A program made the position numbers and the translations under genes. The notes beneath the pieces were generated by a model. The model was not told the DNA's origin. It did not search any database and saw nothing but the letters and a program-made list of their open reading frames with translations. A stretch of DNA of 64,000 nt from CAVUAN01 sp963739435 (GTDB lineage: Bacteria > Acidobacteriota > Thermoanaerobaculia > UBA5066 > Gp7-AA6). Location of the stretch: assembly GCA_963739435.1 (NCBI GenBank), contig CAVUAN010000009.1:124001-188000 (forward strand), read 5' to 3'. Shown here piece after piece: positions 63,581 to 64,000 of the stretch. Positions within the stretch are counted from its first letter, which is position 1; each line of letters begins with the position of its first letter.

Positions 63581-64000
63581 TCAGGCCTTGTAGAGGAGCT
63601 TCTCGATCCCGATCTGGACGACGTCGCCGTCGGCCAGGATGTGCTCTTTGACGCGGTGCCCGTTGACCAGGGTTCCGTTGGGCGACCCCATGTCGAGCAC
63701 CTTGTAACCCTCGGGCCCGAAGACGATGTCCGCGTGGTGACGCGAGACCGCGCTCTGGGCCAGGTGGATCTGGCTATTGGGCGAGCGGCCGATAGCGATC
63801 GTGCCCGGCCTCAGGACGAACTCCTCGTTGGGCTTGCCTTCCGTGATGTGGATGAGCCGCGGCAGCGACATCGCAACCGTCGCTCCAGTGGAAGTGACCG
63901 CCGGTATCGCCCGTGTCTCCGCGGGCACGGGTACGGGCACGGGCGCGCGCGCGGGGACGGGGGCGACTGCGGCGGGGCGGCCCCACCTGCTTCGCTCCGG
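63581..64000 (-). CDS. FHA-domain protein, 5' end outside the window
   Basis: The last 140 codons or so of a protein that stays open to the window edge. A low-complexity Val-Pro-Ala run (PVPVPVPAE, from GGCACGGGTACGGGC-type repeats at about 63922-63960) leads into the FHA domain. This has IAIGRSPNSQIHLAQ, SAVSRHHADIV and DMGSPNGTLVNG, all the phospho-threonine contact blocks. It could bind substrates of the kinase ending 28 bases away on the opposite strand. If it begins in the window, GTG 63940 would be the start. Confidence 0.8.
   Translation of the reverse strand, partial: PERSRWGRPAAVAPVPARAPVPVPVPAETRAIPAVTSTGATVAMSLPRLIHITEGKPNEEFVLRPGTIAIGRSPNSQIHLAQSAVSRHHADIVFGPEGYKVLDMGSPNGTLVNGHRVKEHILADGDVVQIGIEKLLYKA

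Overview
The window is one continuous stretch of a high-GC, gene-dense bacterial chromosome. LpxC, an OmpA-type porin, a TonB-like C-terminal domain, an outer-membrane-style ABC uptake operon and NtrY/NtrX point to a diderm. The style of the serine/threonine kinases (kinase, one membrane helix, TolB-like propeller), DUF4388, DUF4390-NtrY-NtrX and many TPR/FHA proteins is typical of Acidobacteriota (Thermoanaerobaculia/Holophagae-like). That placement is inference from protein style; no rRNA is present. I saw no prophage, insertion sequence, CRISPR array, tRNA or rRNA.

Layout. 1-5 kb: end of a peptide-binding protein, a CaiB-type CoA-transferase, a P-loop kinase-like protein, an EamA transporter, a P1 peptidase, an SprT-like protein and a dienelactone hydrolase. 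5-12 kb: ferredoxin, a small secreted protein, a TPR protein, glmU-glmS (UDP-GlcNAc synthesis) and a PcrA/UvrD helicase. 12-20.9 kb: pgeF, gatB-ftsE-ftsX, an AI-2E permease, an OmpA protein, a DUF4388 protein and yebC-ruvC. 21-31.5 kb: a pseudo-receiver/kinase/TonB fusion, a btuF-btuC-btuD-like operon, accD, folC, dgt and glyA. 31.5-38.7 kb: a membrane glycosyltransferase-like protein, an ALG5-like GT2, nadE, an RDD protein and a long TPR membrane protein. 38.7-44.7 kb: glutamate formimidoyltransferase, ntrX-ntrY-DUF4390 and lpxC. 44.9-54.5 kb: an HD-GYP protein, smpB, a GNAT, a GGDEF/EAL protein, marC and uvrA. 54.5-64 kb: a secreted protein, a structured intergenic element, an MFS/spermidine-synthase/TPR fusion, a tryptophanase-like lyase, a conserved protein plus ThiS, a propeller kinase and an FHA protein.

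Three signals run across the window. First, many adjacent genes overlap by 1-4 bases (ATGA, GTGA, TTGA, TGATG), often with GTG or TTG starts. Second, a TAnnnT -10 box (often TGCTAnnAT) lies only 6-13 bases before the start codon of many genes that lack a Shine-Dalgarno sequence, which suggests leaderless transcripts; two divergent gene pairs share one symmetric -10 box in a 29-30 base gap. Third, intergenic spaces carry short tandem units (7 or 8 bases), some arranged as inverted arms, plus copies of widespread palindromic repeats, one of them inserted in frame in a gene.

About 31 inferred frameshifts fall in 13 otherwise normal genes, only in 11.9-18.3, 32.6-37.8, 39.7-40.7 and 61.5-62.5 kb. 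Most are single extra bases and several hit essential genes, so I treat them as probable assembly errors and annotate each gene across its breaks.
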